From assembly GCA_910585415.1 (NCBI GenBank), contig CAJUDT010000050.1, positions 1-18,658 of the forward strand: DNA of 18,658 nucleotides. The letters are read 5' to 3'. Position 1 is the stretch's first letter; the number at the start of each line of letters is the position of its first letter. The stretch is from an uncultured Flavonifractor sp. Lineage in GTDB: Bacteria; Bacillota; Clostridia; Oscillospirales; Oscillospiraceae. Positions 1 through 6,878 of the stretch are shown piece by piece. Both the position numbers and the translations under genes were made by a program. Under the pieces are notes generated by a model. It did not search any database. It saw only the letters and a program-made list of their open reading frames with translations, and had not been told where the DNA came from.

Positions 1-2
1 TT

Positions 3-761
3 CTGGCCTCCATCCGGGTGAGTGTCCTCTCATTTTACCAGATGGCTGCCTCCGGCTTCTGTGGTATACTTCGTGACGGGATTTGGCCCCTTTTGTGGCG
101 TGGATTGGTATCCTTTCAGTGGCGGATATTGGTACACTTTATCTTACTATTTACAGGCATTACCGCTATGGTGATCGCGATTGTATTCCAGGGCCATAGC
201 CTGTTGGAGATTATGAGCTTTATGGACGGCGGTTACGTGATGAACAGCGGGATTGCAGATGTGGACGCGCTGCTCTCCCGCGGAGGTATCCAGTCCATGA
301 TGTGGACCGTCTCTGTGGCAATCCTGGGAATGATTTACGGCGGTATTCTGGAAAAATCAGGCGTTTTGGAAGTGCTGCTGGACAAAATATCCTCTTTTAC
401 AAAGAGCGCCCGTATGCTGATTCCGGTTCATGTGGTCACCTCTATTGCGGTTAACCTGCTCTCAGCCAGCCAATATGTTGCGATTCTGATTCCAGGGCGT
501 ATGTTCCTGCCCGCTTATCGGAAGCTGGGAATTGATTCCTGTGTTGCTTCCCGCACCTGCGAGGACTCTGGAACTGTGACCTCACCCCTGGTCCCTTGGG
601 GACTGTGCGGCGTCTATTTCGCCGGGGTGCTGGGTGTGTCCACATGGGATTATCTGCCCTATACATTCCTGGGACTGCTGGTTCCCGTGGTTGCTGTTGT
701 CTATGCCATGACCGGTCTGTTCATCTTCCAGTCCAAGGATCAAATGGAGGTACAGCCGTGA
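3..761 (+). CDS. nhaC: NhaC-family Na+/H+ (or substrate) antiporter, 3' part only
   Basis: This is the C-terminal part of an integral membrane antiporter of the NhaC family, cut by the left window edge. The frame is open from base 3, so the GTG at 18 is probably internal. From about base 150 the protein fits the family well: several hydrophobic segments, the stretch SRGGIQSMMWTVS, and the hallmark RTCEDSGTVTSPLVPWG (bases about 555-603). NhaC relatives exchange Na+ for H+, and some exchange organic acids, so the substrate is open. The first 45 or so residues fit poorly; better family-like residues lie in frame 1 (WLPPASVVYFVTGF, bases 43-84) and then frame 2 (LAPFVAWIGIL, bases 83-115). This suggests one or two frameshifts, real or from assembly. 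The stop overlaps the next start (GTGA), which indicates translational coupling to the peptidase. Confidence 0.8.
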   Translation: MASIRVSVLSFYQMAASGFCGILRDGIWPLLWRGLVSFQWRILVHFILLFTGITAMVIAIVFQGHSLLEIMSFMDGGYVMNSGIADVDALLSRGGIQSMMWTVSVAILGMIYGGILEKSGVLEVLLDKISSFTKSARMLIPVHVVTSIAVNLLSASQYVAILIPGRMFLPAYRKLGIDSCVASRTCEDSGTVTSPLVPWGLCGVYFAGVLGVSTWDYLPYTFLGLLVPVVAVVYAMTGLFIFQSKDQMEVQP

Positions 762-1942
762 TTCACAAAGATGAGACAACAAATCTGCTGAAAAATCTGG
801 TGGAGATACAAAGCCCTTACTTTCAGGAGCAAGCTGTGATGGCCTATGCCATGAAGTGGCTGACAGCCCATGGCCTGGAACCAAGGCTGCACACCTATGC
901 CGATGAGAAAGTCACAGGATTTCACGGAGAAAACATCTACTTGGAGTTGGATGGCGGAGAAGCAGGGCCCGTCATCTGCCTGAATGGGCACTTGGATACC
1001 GTGCCGGAGTGCAAAGGTTGGACAGCACCTGTGTCCGGAGAGAAGCGGGGAGATCGTTTGTATGGCTTAGGCGCGCTGGATATGAAGTCGGGCTGTGCCT
1101 CCCTCATGACTGCGCTGGCCCATTTCAAGAAGGACCATCCGGTTTTTCGCGGCAAAATCAAGGCAGCTCTTGTCTCAGTGGAGGAAGGCCCCTTTGGACT
1201 TGGGACCAATGCTTTAATTGAGGACGGCCTGCTGGACGACGTCGATTTTTGTATTGTCACCGAGCCCAGCGCAGGGTTTACCAGCAGGCCCTTTCCCACC
1301 CTGTGTCTGGGGGCGCGGGGGGGATACGGACTGGAGGTGGAGTTTTACGGAAAATCTGCCCATGCGGCGTCACCGGAACTTGGCGTCAGCGCCGCAGAGG
1401 ATATGGCTGCATTTGTTCAGCAGCTGCGGCATGTGAAATACATCCAGGACCCGCACTTGGGCCAAGGAACCTGTTGTGTTGTATCTATGCACGCGGACGG
1501 AGGAACATGCAGTGTACCGGACTTTGCCTGTGTAAAGCTGTTTTGGCACATTGTTGTTGGGGAGACTCCACAGACTATTGCGGCAGAGGTGGAGGCTGCA
1601 ATCCAGCGGGCCGGAGTCCACTGCACCTATGCCATTCACTTTCGGGAAGCCCCCTCGGAGGGATCGCGCGGCTTTATGCCCTACACGGTGGACCGAAGAG
1701 AGCCTATGGTGCAGCAATTTGAGCGCTCCATTCTCCGGATAACGGGCAGCCAGCCGGAAATTGCGTATTTTCAAAGTATTGGCGATTTCTGCTATCTGGG
1801 GACCCGGCTGCACGCACCCACAATTATCTTTGGCGCATCTGGACGGTCATTTCACGGTGCAGACGAATATGTTGAGCTGGACAGTGTGTGGAGAACGGCC
1901 CAAGTTCTTTTTGATTTTCTAAGTGAGACAATGGCGCCTTAA
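758..1942 (+). CDS. M20 family metallopeptidase (ArgE/DapE/CPG2-like)
   Basis: A 394-residue zinc-dependent amide hydrolase of the M20 family, expected in the cytoplasm. The start is GTG at 758, seven bases after GGAGG (746-750) and overlapping the antiporter stop. A longer open frame from 596 lies inside the antiporter gene and is not credible. All M20 landmarks are present: GHLDTVP (H78, D80), GALDMKSG (bridging D108), SVEEGP (catalytic and metal E142/E143), TEPS (E169) and the C-terminal SFHGADEY (H366). KSAHAA (H202) marks the inserted dimerisation domain, about residues 185-295. Substrates in this family are N-acyl amino acids, small peptides or carbamoyl compounds, and the sequence does not say which. 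Its partners, an antiporter and an amidohydrolase, suggest catabolism of an imported amide. Confidence 0.92.
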   Translation: MIHKDETTNLLKNLVEIQSPYFQEQAVMAYAMKWLTAHGLEPRLHTYADEKVTGFHGENIYLELDGGEAGPVICLNGHLDTVPECKGWTAPVSGEKRGDRLYGLGALDMKSGCASLMTALAHFKKDHPVFRGKIKAALVSVEEGPFGLGTNALIEDGLLDDVDFCIVTEPSAGFTSRPFPTLCLGARGGYGLEVEFYGKSAHAASPELGVSAAEDMAAFVQQLRHVKYIQDPHLGQGTCCVVSMHADGGTCSVPDFACVKLFWHIVVGETPQTIAAEVEAAIQRAGVHCTYAIHFREAPSEGSRGFMPYTVDRREPMVQQFERSILRITGSQPEIAYFQSIGDFCYLGTRLHAPTIIFGASGRSFHGADEYVELDSVWRTAQVLFDFLSETMAP

Positions 1943-1947
1943 AGGCG

Positions 1948-1987
1948 GCGCACAGGGGGTGGCCTACAGGGCCATCCCTATGTGCGC
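1948..1987 (+). other. long imperfect hairpin between peptidase and amidohydrolase genes
   Basis: An inverted repeat that can form about 17 base pairs around a 5-base loop (1965-1969). The inner arm GGGGGTGGCC (1955-1964) faces GGCCATCCCT (1970-1979) with two G-T wobbles. After a bulged A (1980), GCGCACA (1948-1954) pairs with TGTGCGC (1981-1987). No T-run follows, so it is not a standard intrinsic terminator. It may stabilise or process the mRNA, or tune expression of the downstream gene. Confidence 0.6.
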
Positions 1988-2023
1988 TTCACGGCGTTGG
2001 TTTGAGCGGCAGGAGGGAGAAGA

Positions 2024-3577
2024 ATGAATCCACATACCATTCTTTACAACGGCATTTGTTTTACGCAGGGCGGTGCACCCTGCCACTGGATGGCCCTGGA
2101 AGGGGAGCGCATTGGAGCGATGGGGTATGGAGACGCCTGGAAGGCCCTGGCTCGGGAGGGTGTCAAAGTGATGGACGTTAAAGGCGGGAGCATATTGCCC
2201 GGCTTTATTGACAATCATTTTCACCTGGTCCAAACAGCGCTGAACCGCCTGAGTGTGGACCTGAGCACCGCCCATTCGTTTCAGGAGATAGCGGCGGCCA
2301 TTGAAGCAGCGGGACAAAAAAATCCCGAAAGGCCCATCCATGGGTTTCGCCTGGACGTGCAGAATCTGGCAGAAAAGCGGCTGCCGGACCGGGCAGACCT
2401 GGACGCTTTTTGGAATAATTCCCCGGTATGGCTCAATACTTACGACTATCAGACGAGCATTTTGAACACATATGCCATGCTTTATTATAAAGTTCCCTTC
2501 ACACAGCAGGGCATTCAGTATGCCGCCAACCATATGCCCACCGGCCGCTTTGACGGTCAGGCCAACGCGCTGCTGCGGGGGAATATTTTGAAAAAGACCA
2601 GTGATTTTGACCGCCTGGAGGCCCTGCTGCGCTTGATGCCCCAGCTGGCAGAACGGGGGGTTACGACAATTGCTGCAGTGGAGGGCGGCGAGCTCTACTG
2701 CGACCGGGATGCAGAATTTGTTCAGAATATGATCGCCAACCGGCGGGTTTATCTGGATATCGAGCTGTTTTTCCAGACCTTGAATATGGACCTGGTCCAG
2801 GAGATGGGATTAAAACGGGTGGGTGGCTGCCTCTATGTAGATGGGACCTTTCATACTCGGACAGCGGCGATTTCCTTCGACTATGCGGACGCCCCGCGGG
2901 AGCGGGGGGTATTGAAATTTACCCAGACCCAGATGAACGATTTAGTAGAGCAATGCTACCGCAGAGGGTTGCAGCTGGCCCTTTATACCGTAGGAGACCG
3001 GGCCATTGAACTGGTCCTCAATGCCCACAAGCGGGCTGCCGAGCTGACAGGAACTCTGTGCCTGCGGCACCGGCTGGAGCATGTGGAGCTGCCGTCGCCG
3101 CAGCACATCCAGACTGCGCGGGAACTGGAGCTGATTTTCTCTATGCAGCCCACCTATGAGCTGGTGTGGGGCGGGGAGGGCAAAATGTATGAGCAGCGCT
3201 TGGGTGCGCACCGGCGGGATACCAATCCCCTCCGGGCGGTCCTGGACGGCGGTGTTCGGATCTGCGGCGGTACCGACAGCGATGTCTGTCAGGCGGACTA
3301 TCTCCAGGCAATCCACGCCGCTGTGAACCACCCAACGCCGGAGCACCGTACCAGTGTAGAGGAAGCTGTGACCATGTTTACCTCCGATGGGGCATACGCA
3401 CTGGGTCTGGAACAGGATCGAGGCCGTTTGGAGCCGGGACTGCGCGGCGATATTGTCGTTCTGGACCGGGACCTTCTGGCGGTACCCCCGGAGCAGCTAT
3501 GCCAAGTGCAGGTGATGGCCACTCTGAAAAACGGTGTGGTCGTCTACGACCGAATAGGAGGGGGATTTCAGTGCTGA
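2024..3577 (+). CDS. YtcJ-like amidohydrolase (Amidohydro_3 type)
   Basis: A 517-residue member of the amidohydrolase superfamily, close in layout to YtcJ-type proteins. The ATG at 2024 follows AGGAGGG (2011-2017). Visible landmarks are GFIDNHFHLVQ with the HxH pair (H65, H67), the YVDG-TRTAAI region (270-282), VGDRAIE (323-329), HRLEH (349-353), CGGTDSD (D418) and the C-terminal GRLEPGLRGDIVVLDRD that rebuilds the small beta domain. Two positions differ from what I recall for the family. The histidine of the usual VHAIGD motif is Y321, and the lysine before LF-DG is C269. The enzyme may therefore use fewer metals or a cysteine ligand. The reaction is probably hydrolysis of an N-acyl, formyl or cyclic amide bond; the exact substrate is unknown. 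It sits 81 bases after the peptidase and overlaps the regulator gene by 7 bases. Confidence 0.88.
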   Translation: MNPHTILYNGICFTQGGAPCHWMALEGERIGAMGYGDAWKALAREGVKVMDVKGGSILPGFIDNHFHLVQTALNRLSVDLSTAHSFQEIAAAIEAAGQKNPERPIHGFRLDVQNLAEKRLPDRADLDAFWNNSPVWLNTYDYQTSILNTYAMLYYKVPFTQQGIQYAANHMPTGRFDGQANALLRGNILKKTSDFDRLEALLRLMPQLAERGVTTIAAVEGGELYCDRDAEFVQNMIANRRVYLDIELFFQTLNMDLVQEMGLKRVGGCLYVDGTFHTRTAAISFDYADAPRERGVLKFTQTQMNDLVEQCYRRGLQLALYTVGDRAIELVLNAHKRAAELTGTLCLRHRLEHVELPSPQHIQTARELELIFSMQPTYELVWGGEGKMYEQRLGAHRRDTNPLRAVLDGGVRICGGTDSDVCQADYLQAIHAAVNHPTPEHRTSVEEAVTMFTSDGAYALGLEQDRGRLEPGLRGDIVVLDRDLLAVPPEQLCQVQVMATLKNGVVVYDRIGGGFQC

Positions 3578-4746
3578 GGGTCCAACTCCTTGGAAAGACA
3601 GCTTTGAACTGGGACGGGCATCCTCTGGAGCATCACCTGAGCGGGAAGGGTATTCCGCTGCTCTACCTGCTGCTGCAAAGCGAAACACACTTCTTGACGC
3701 GAGATAAGCTGGCCTGTTATCTGTGGCCGGACAGCGCTGCGGAAGCGGCAAAATACAACCTGCGCTATACCCTCTGGCAGTTGAAAAAGGCGTTGCCTTT
3801 GTGCGGCGAGGAAACCTTTGTGGTGACCAAAAAGGGGGGCTGTCAACTAAACAGCCAGTACCCCTGGCAGTGTGATTTGGTTGACATCAAACACAGCTCC
3901 ATCACGTCAAGCGCCAATCAAGAGCTGCTCCGTCTCAGCCAGCTTTTTCGGGGAGAGGTGATGGAGGGCTGGTACCTGAAAAATTGCGGAGAGTTTAACG
4001 ATTTAATCCTGATGGACCGGATGCTTTGTGAGCGCAGACAGGTGGAATTGCTGCGCCTGCTGGCTGGGCGCTATCAGGATGAGGGGAATTACCAGCTCTG
4101 TCTGGATACACTGCATAAAATCACGGCGGTTGAGCCAAACAACGAGGATATTGCGCGGTTCATTATGGACACATACATAAGGCTGGGCGACCGAGTCGGT
4201 GCAATCCGGTACTACAATCAATTTGCATGTACCCTGTGGAACGATTTGCAGCTGTCTCCCAACGAATCTCTGCAAGAGCTGTACAGCAAGCTGAAAGGCG
4301 GGCAGAGCAGCCAGCCGGAGGTTTCCCCAGGCCGATTGCCGAATGAACTGGTTATAACGGCGCAGGGTCTGCCGCAAGTCCAGGGGTCTCTGGTAGCCGA
4401 GGTGATCGAGGGGCTTTTGGAGCAGCTCGGTCCTGCGCAGTTCCTGGGGATTGAGCTCCCATACATACAAGACCTGCGATGGCTCTCCAGCGCTTTGGAG
4501 GCGGTCTATGGAGCCCACGCCGGCGTACCTCTTCCACCTAGTCCGGGCCACGTTCCGGATGTGCGAATCGTCGGCAGTTTCCGAGCGCTTGTACGCTTCA
4601 TCTGTGCCCACAGTAAGCGGCACTTGCGCCTTGTCTGCTGTGGGGAGGCGGATCCCTTGTCTGCGGCAGCACTGGAGAGGGTGGGAGCCATGAAAGAGAT
4701 TACGGTGGAATACCGCCCGCCTGAATTTGTACATAATATAAATTGA
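3571..4746 (+). CDS. BTAD/SARP-like transcriptional regulator
   Basis: A 391-residue regulator. The chosen start is GTG at 3571, six bases after GGAGGGG (3558-3564) and overlapping the amidohydrolase stop by 7 bases. Residues 1-103 resemble the winged-helix DNA-binding domain of SARP proteins: LTRDKLACYLWPDS, then NLRYTLWQLKKAL. Residues 104-245 form a helical repeat region like the bacterial transcriptional activator domain, including DEGNYQLCLDTLHKI and LGDRVGAIRYYNQF. The final 145 residues match nothing I recognise, and no P-loop is visible, so this is not a full SARP-ATPase. As the last gene of a coupled operon with transport and hydrolysis genes, it is probably their local regulator, perhaps sensing the substrate through the C-terminal part. 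That role is inferred. Confidence 0.8.
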   Translation: MLRVQLLGKTALNWDGHPLEHHLSGKGIPLLYLLLQSETHFLTRDKLACYLWPDSAAEAAKYNLRYTLWQLKKALPLCGEETFVVTKKGGCQLNSQYPWQCDLVDIKHSSITSSANQELLRLSQLFRGEVMEGWYLKNCGEFNDLILMDRMLCERRQVELLRLLAGRYQDEGNYQLCLDTLHKITAVEPNNEDIARFIMDTYIRLGDRVGAIRYYNQFACTLWNDLQLSPNESLQELYSKLKGGQSSQPEVSPGRLPNELVITAQGLPQVQGSLVAEVIEGLLEQLGPAQFLGIELPYIQDLRWLSSALEAVYGAHAGVPLPPSPGHVPDVRIVGSFRALVRFICAHSKRHLRLVCCGEADPLSAAALERVGAMKEITVEYRPPEFVHNIN

Positions 4747-4783
4747 TATTGCCATATTCTCTCGTATAATGTATTATATCAAT
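4741..4783 (+). promoter_or_regulatory. 9-bp perfect inverted repeat flanking the promoter (candidate operator)
   Basis: AATTGATAT (4741-4749) and its exact reverse complement ATATCAATT (4775-4783) are 25 bases apart. The left arm contains the -35 hexamer and the right arm covers the expected transcription start, a geometry that suits a repressor. The regulator is not identified; the upstream BTAD protein is one candidate. In an AT-rich patch chance occurrence is possible. Confidence 0.45.
4743..4770 (+). promoter_or_regulatory. sigma-A promoter for the zinc-ribbon/thioesterase/rubrerythrin operon
   Basis: TTGATA (4743-4748), a 16-base spacer and a perfect TATAAT (4765-4770) lie in an AT-rich patch that begins in the stop codon of the upstream regulator. 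The next start codon is at 4813, preceded by GGAGG (4800-4804). Confidence 0.75.
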
Positions 4784-4812
4784 TGTATTACACTTCTCTG
4801 GAGGATCCGACG

Positions 4813-5430
4813 ATGATGGAAGCAGAACCCAAACGCACCCTTGCATATCTCTGTCCCGCCTGCGGCCAAAGTGTGGCGGTGGAGCGCACTGCGTTCCAGC
4901 TGGCGGCTTCCGCCAATGAGCTCCCCTGCCCCTGCGGGAAGTCCGCCCTGCGGGTGGAGCTGGAGGGCGTCCGTGCCCGGCTCACGGTCCCCTGTCTGTT
5001 CTGCGGAACGGAGCACACGGTCACCTGTCCTGCGGAGGCGCTGCTCAACGAAAGGGTTTTGGCCTTTTCCTGCGCCGCCTCGGGACTGGACTGCTGCTAT
5101 GTGGGAGAAGAGGGCCCGGTGTTTGCCGCCCTCAAGCGTCTGGAGGAAGCGGCGGACAAGCTGGACCCCGGGAACAGAGGGGCCGGTACATTCCTGGATG
5201 AGCTGGTCATGCACGAGGTCCTCTCCGAGCTGCGGGAAATCGCCCAGCGGGATGGCGTCTCCTGTACCTGCGGCTCTCATCAGTGGAAGCTCCAGGTCAA
5301 TTACAGCTCCATTGACCTCTTCTGTGCCCAGTGCGGCGGGGCCATGCGCATCCCGGCGGCCACCGCCAGCGACATCGACGATATCTGCTGCAAAACCAAG
5401 CTGCTCATTCGGGGAGGTGAAGCACAATGA
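4813..5430 (+). CDS. cysteine-rich zinc-ribbon protein of unknown function
   Basis: A 205-residue protein that I do not recognise as a named family. The start is ATG at 4813, eight bases after GGAGG; an ATG three bases later is equally possible. The cysteines are paired like zinc ribbons or knuckles: CPAC (14-17), CPC (39-41), CLFC (61-64), C72, CTC (151-153, with H157 nearby) and CAQC (171-174), plus C87, C94, C95, C192 and C193. A helical stretch without cysteines (about 103-147) separates the N-terminal and C-terminal halves. No signal peptide or membrane segment is seen. It is the first gene of an operon and overlaps the thioesterase start by ATGA, so its role may be tied to that enzyme or to redox/metal handling with rubrerythrin. 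That link is inference. Confidence 0.75.
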   Translation: MMEAEPKRTLAYLCPACGQSVAVERTAFQLAASANELPCPCGKSALRVELEGVRARLTVPCLFCGTEHTVTCPAEALLNERVLAFSCAASGLDCCYVGEEGPVFAALKRLEEAADKLDPGNRGAGTFLDELVMHEVLSELREIAQRDGVSCTCGSHQWKLQVNYSSIDLFCAQCGGAMRIPAATASDIDDICCKTKLLIRGGEAQ

Positions 5431-6188
5431 CCGTTTTTGAATGCGAATACCTGGTGGATTCCCAAAAGCTGGACCCCTGGGGGACATGCCGTCCCTCCGG
5501 GGTGCTGGGCCTGCTGCAGGAGGCCGCTACCGGCGCCGCCGGCGCGCTCCAGGCCTCCCATGAAAGAATGCTGGAAAAATATCACGTGTTCTGGATGCTG
5601 GCGCGGGTGTGGTATACCCTGGCCCGGCCTCTGGGCTGGGAAGAGCGCGTCACCGTCCAGACGTGGCACCGGGGGGCCAAGGGGGCGTCCTCCTACCGGG
5701 ATTTTGACCTCTTTGTAAACGGGGCGCAGGTGGGGGAAGCCGTCTCCCTCTGGGTCCTGGCCGACGCCCAGACCCGAAAGCTGGCCCGTGTGTCCGCTCT
5801 GGAGGAATTTCAGGGGACGGACGGCGGGGAGCGGTGCAAAAGCCGCACCCTCTCCAAGCTGGTCCTGCCGCCGGACATGTCCCCGGCGGGAGAGAGAACC
5901 TTTTGGTACAGCGACCTGGACATGAACGGACATGTCAACAATATCAAGTACGCCGATTTCGTGTGCGACGCCCTGCGCATGGAGGACCTGGGGCCGGACC
6001 GCTTTGTGTCCTCCCTCCAGGTGGGCTATCAGGCGGAGTGCCGGGCGGGGGAGACGGTAGACCTCTTCACCAGCGCGGCCCAGGGGCTTCAGTATGTCCA
6101 CGGGACCGGAGGTGGGAAAACCCGCTTTGACGCGGCGGTGACCATTTCCAAGAGAAACAAAGAAGGGAGAAATTACTTATGTCACTGA
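5427..6188 (+). CDS. acyl-ACP thioesterase (FatA/FatB-type, double hotdog)
   Basis: A 253-residue cytoplasmic thioesterase that would release fatty acids from acyl carrier protein. The start ATG overlaps the previous stop (ATGA). The N-terminal hotdog runs about 1-125 and includes VFWMLARVWYTLARP and the W..GAKGASSYRDFDL strand region. The second hotdog (about 150-245) begins with the diagnostic SDLDMNGHVNNIKYADF (162-178), whose N167, H169 and N171-N172 match the catalytic motif region of the acyl-ACP thioesterase family. Bacterial members often act on medium-chain or branched acyl groups; chain length cannot be read here. Its last 10 bases overlap the rubrerythrin gene. Confidence 0.9.
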   Translation: MTVFECEYLVDSQKLDPWGTCRPSGVLGLLQEAATGAAGALQASHERMLEKYHVFWMLARVWYTLARPLGWEERVTVQTWHRGAKGASSYRDFDLFVNGAQVGEAVSLWVLADAQTRKLARVSALEEFQGTDGGERCKSRTLSKLVLPPDMSPAGERTFWYSDLDMNGHVNNIKYADFVCDALRMEDLGPDRFVSSLQVGYQAECRAGETVDLFTSAAQGLQYVHGTGGGKTRFDAAVTISKRNKEGRNYLCH

Positions 6189-6739
6189 AGGGAACCAAAA
6201 CAGAGGAAAATCTCATCAAAGCCCTGGCCGGGGAGTCCATTGCCCGGAACAAGTACACCTACTACGCCCAGGTAGCCCGGGAGAACGGCGATACCCACAT
6301 CGCCGAAGCCTTTGAGCAGATGGCCAAAAACGAGATGATGCACGCCAGATTCTGGTTTGAGGCCCTCTACGGCAAGCCGGAGAGCACCGACGCCTGCCTG
6401 ATGCAGGCCGCCCAGGGGGAGTACGGCGAGTGGCACGATATGTACCCCGCCTTTGCCGGGCAGGCCAGGGCCGACGGCCTGGAAGAGCTGGCGGTGATGT
6501 TTGAAAAGGTGGCCGCCATTGAGCGCAGCCACGAAAACCGCTTCCTGACCCTCCTGGCCAAGCGGATTAGCGCGGGGCAGGAGGCCCCCGCCCCGCAGAC
6601 CCCCGCCAAGCCCGCCCCCAAGGAGAAGCGGGAGGGCTGGCGCTGTCAGTTCTGCGGCGCGGTGTTCCAGAAGCGGCCCGACGTGTGCGGTGTGTGCAAG
6701 GCCATCGGGGCCTTTGAATATGTGGAATATTACGAATAA
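6179..6739 (+). CDS. rbr: rubrerythrin
   Basis: A 186-residue peroxide-reducing non-haem iron protein of the cytoplasm, part of oxidative-stress defence in anaerobes. The N-terminal four-helix ferritin-like domain carries the di-iron ligand motifs around E19 (AGESIARNKYTYYA), E52-x2-H55 (NEMMHARF), E81/E84 and E115-x2-H118 (AIERSHENRF). A Pro/Ala-rich linker (about 134-148) leads to a C-terminal rubredoxin-like domain with CQFC (156-159) and CGVC (170-173). The length fits classical rubrerythrin. AAGGGAGA (6163-6170) lies in the end of the thioesterase gene, with which this gene overlaps by 10 bases, so translation is probably coupled. No terminator is evident in the 65 bases before the guaB promoter. 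Confidence 0.95.
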   Translation: MSLKGTKTEENLIKALAGESIARNKYTYYAQVARENGDTHIAEAFEQMAKNEMMHARFWFEALYGKPESTDACLMQAAQGEYGEWHDMYPAFAGQARADGLEELAVMFEKVAAIERSHENRFLTLLAKRISAGQEAPAPQTPAKPAPKEKREGWRCQFCGAVFQKRPDVCGVCKAIGAFEYVEYYE

Positions 6740-6804
6740 CACGAGGAAATGGAGACTGTGCCTGACATAGGCCGCTGAAAATCCGCCGGAGGCTGAAATC
6801 ACCC

Positions 6805-6833
6805 TTGACAAGCGCCCGGCCGTGGCTTAGAAT
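6805..6833 (+). promoter_or_regulatory. guaB promoter
   Basis: Perfect -35 TTGACA (6805-6810), a 17-base spacer and TAGAAT (6828-6833). The guaB start is 45 bases further on, with AAAGGAG (6865-6871) seven bases before the ATG. No purine riboswitch fits in a leader of about 40 bases. Confidence 0.85.
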
Positions 6834-6878
6834 AGGGGAAATATTCACGCGGAGAATGAATTAAAAAGGAGATGCACT

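Noticed and set aside
596..757. N-terminal extension of the M20 peptidase to 596
   Set aside because: It lies wholly inside the antiporter gene in another frame; GTG 758 has GGAGG at ideal spacing.
4749..4770. TTGCCA as the -35 for TATAAT at 4765
   Set aside because: The spacer would be 10 bases; TTGATA at 4743 gives 16 bases.
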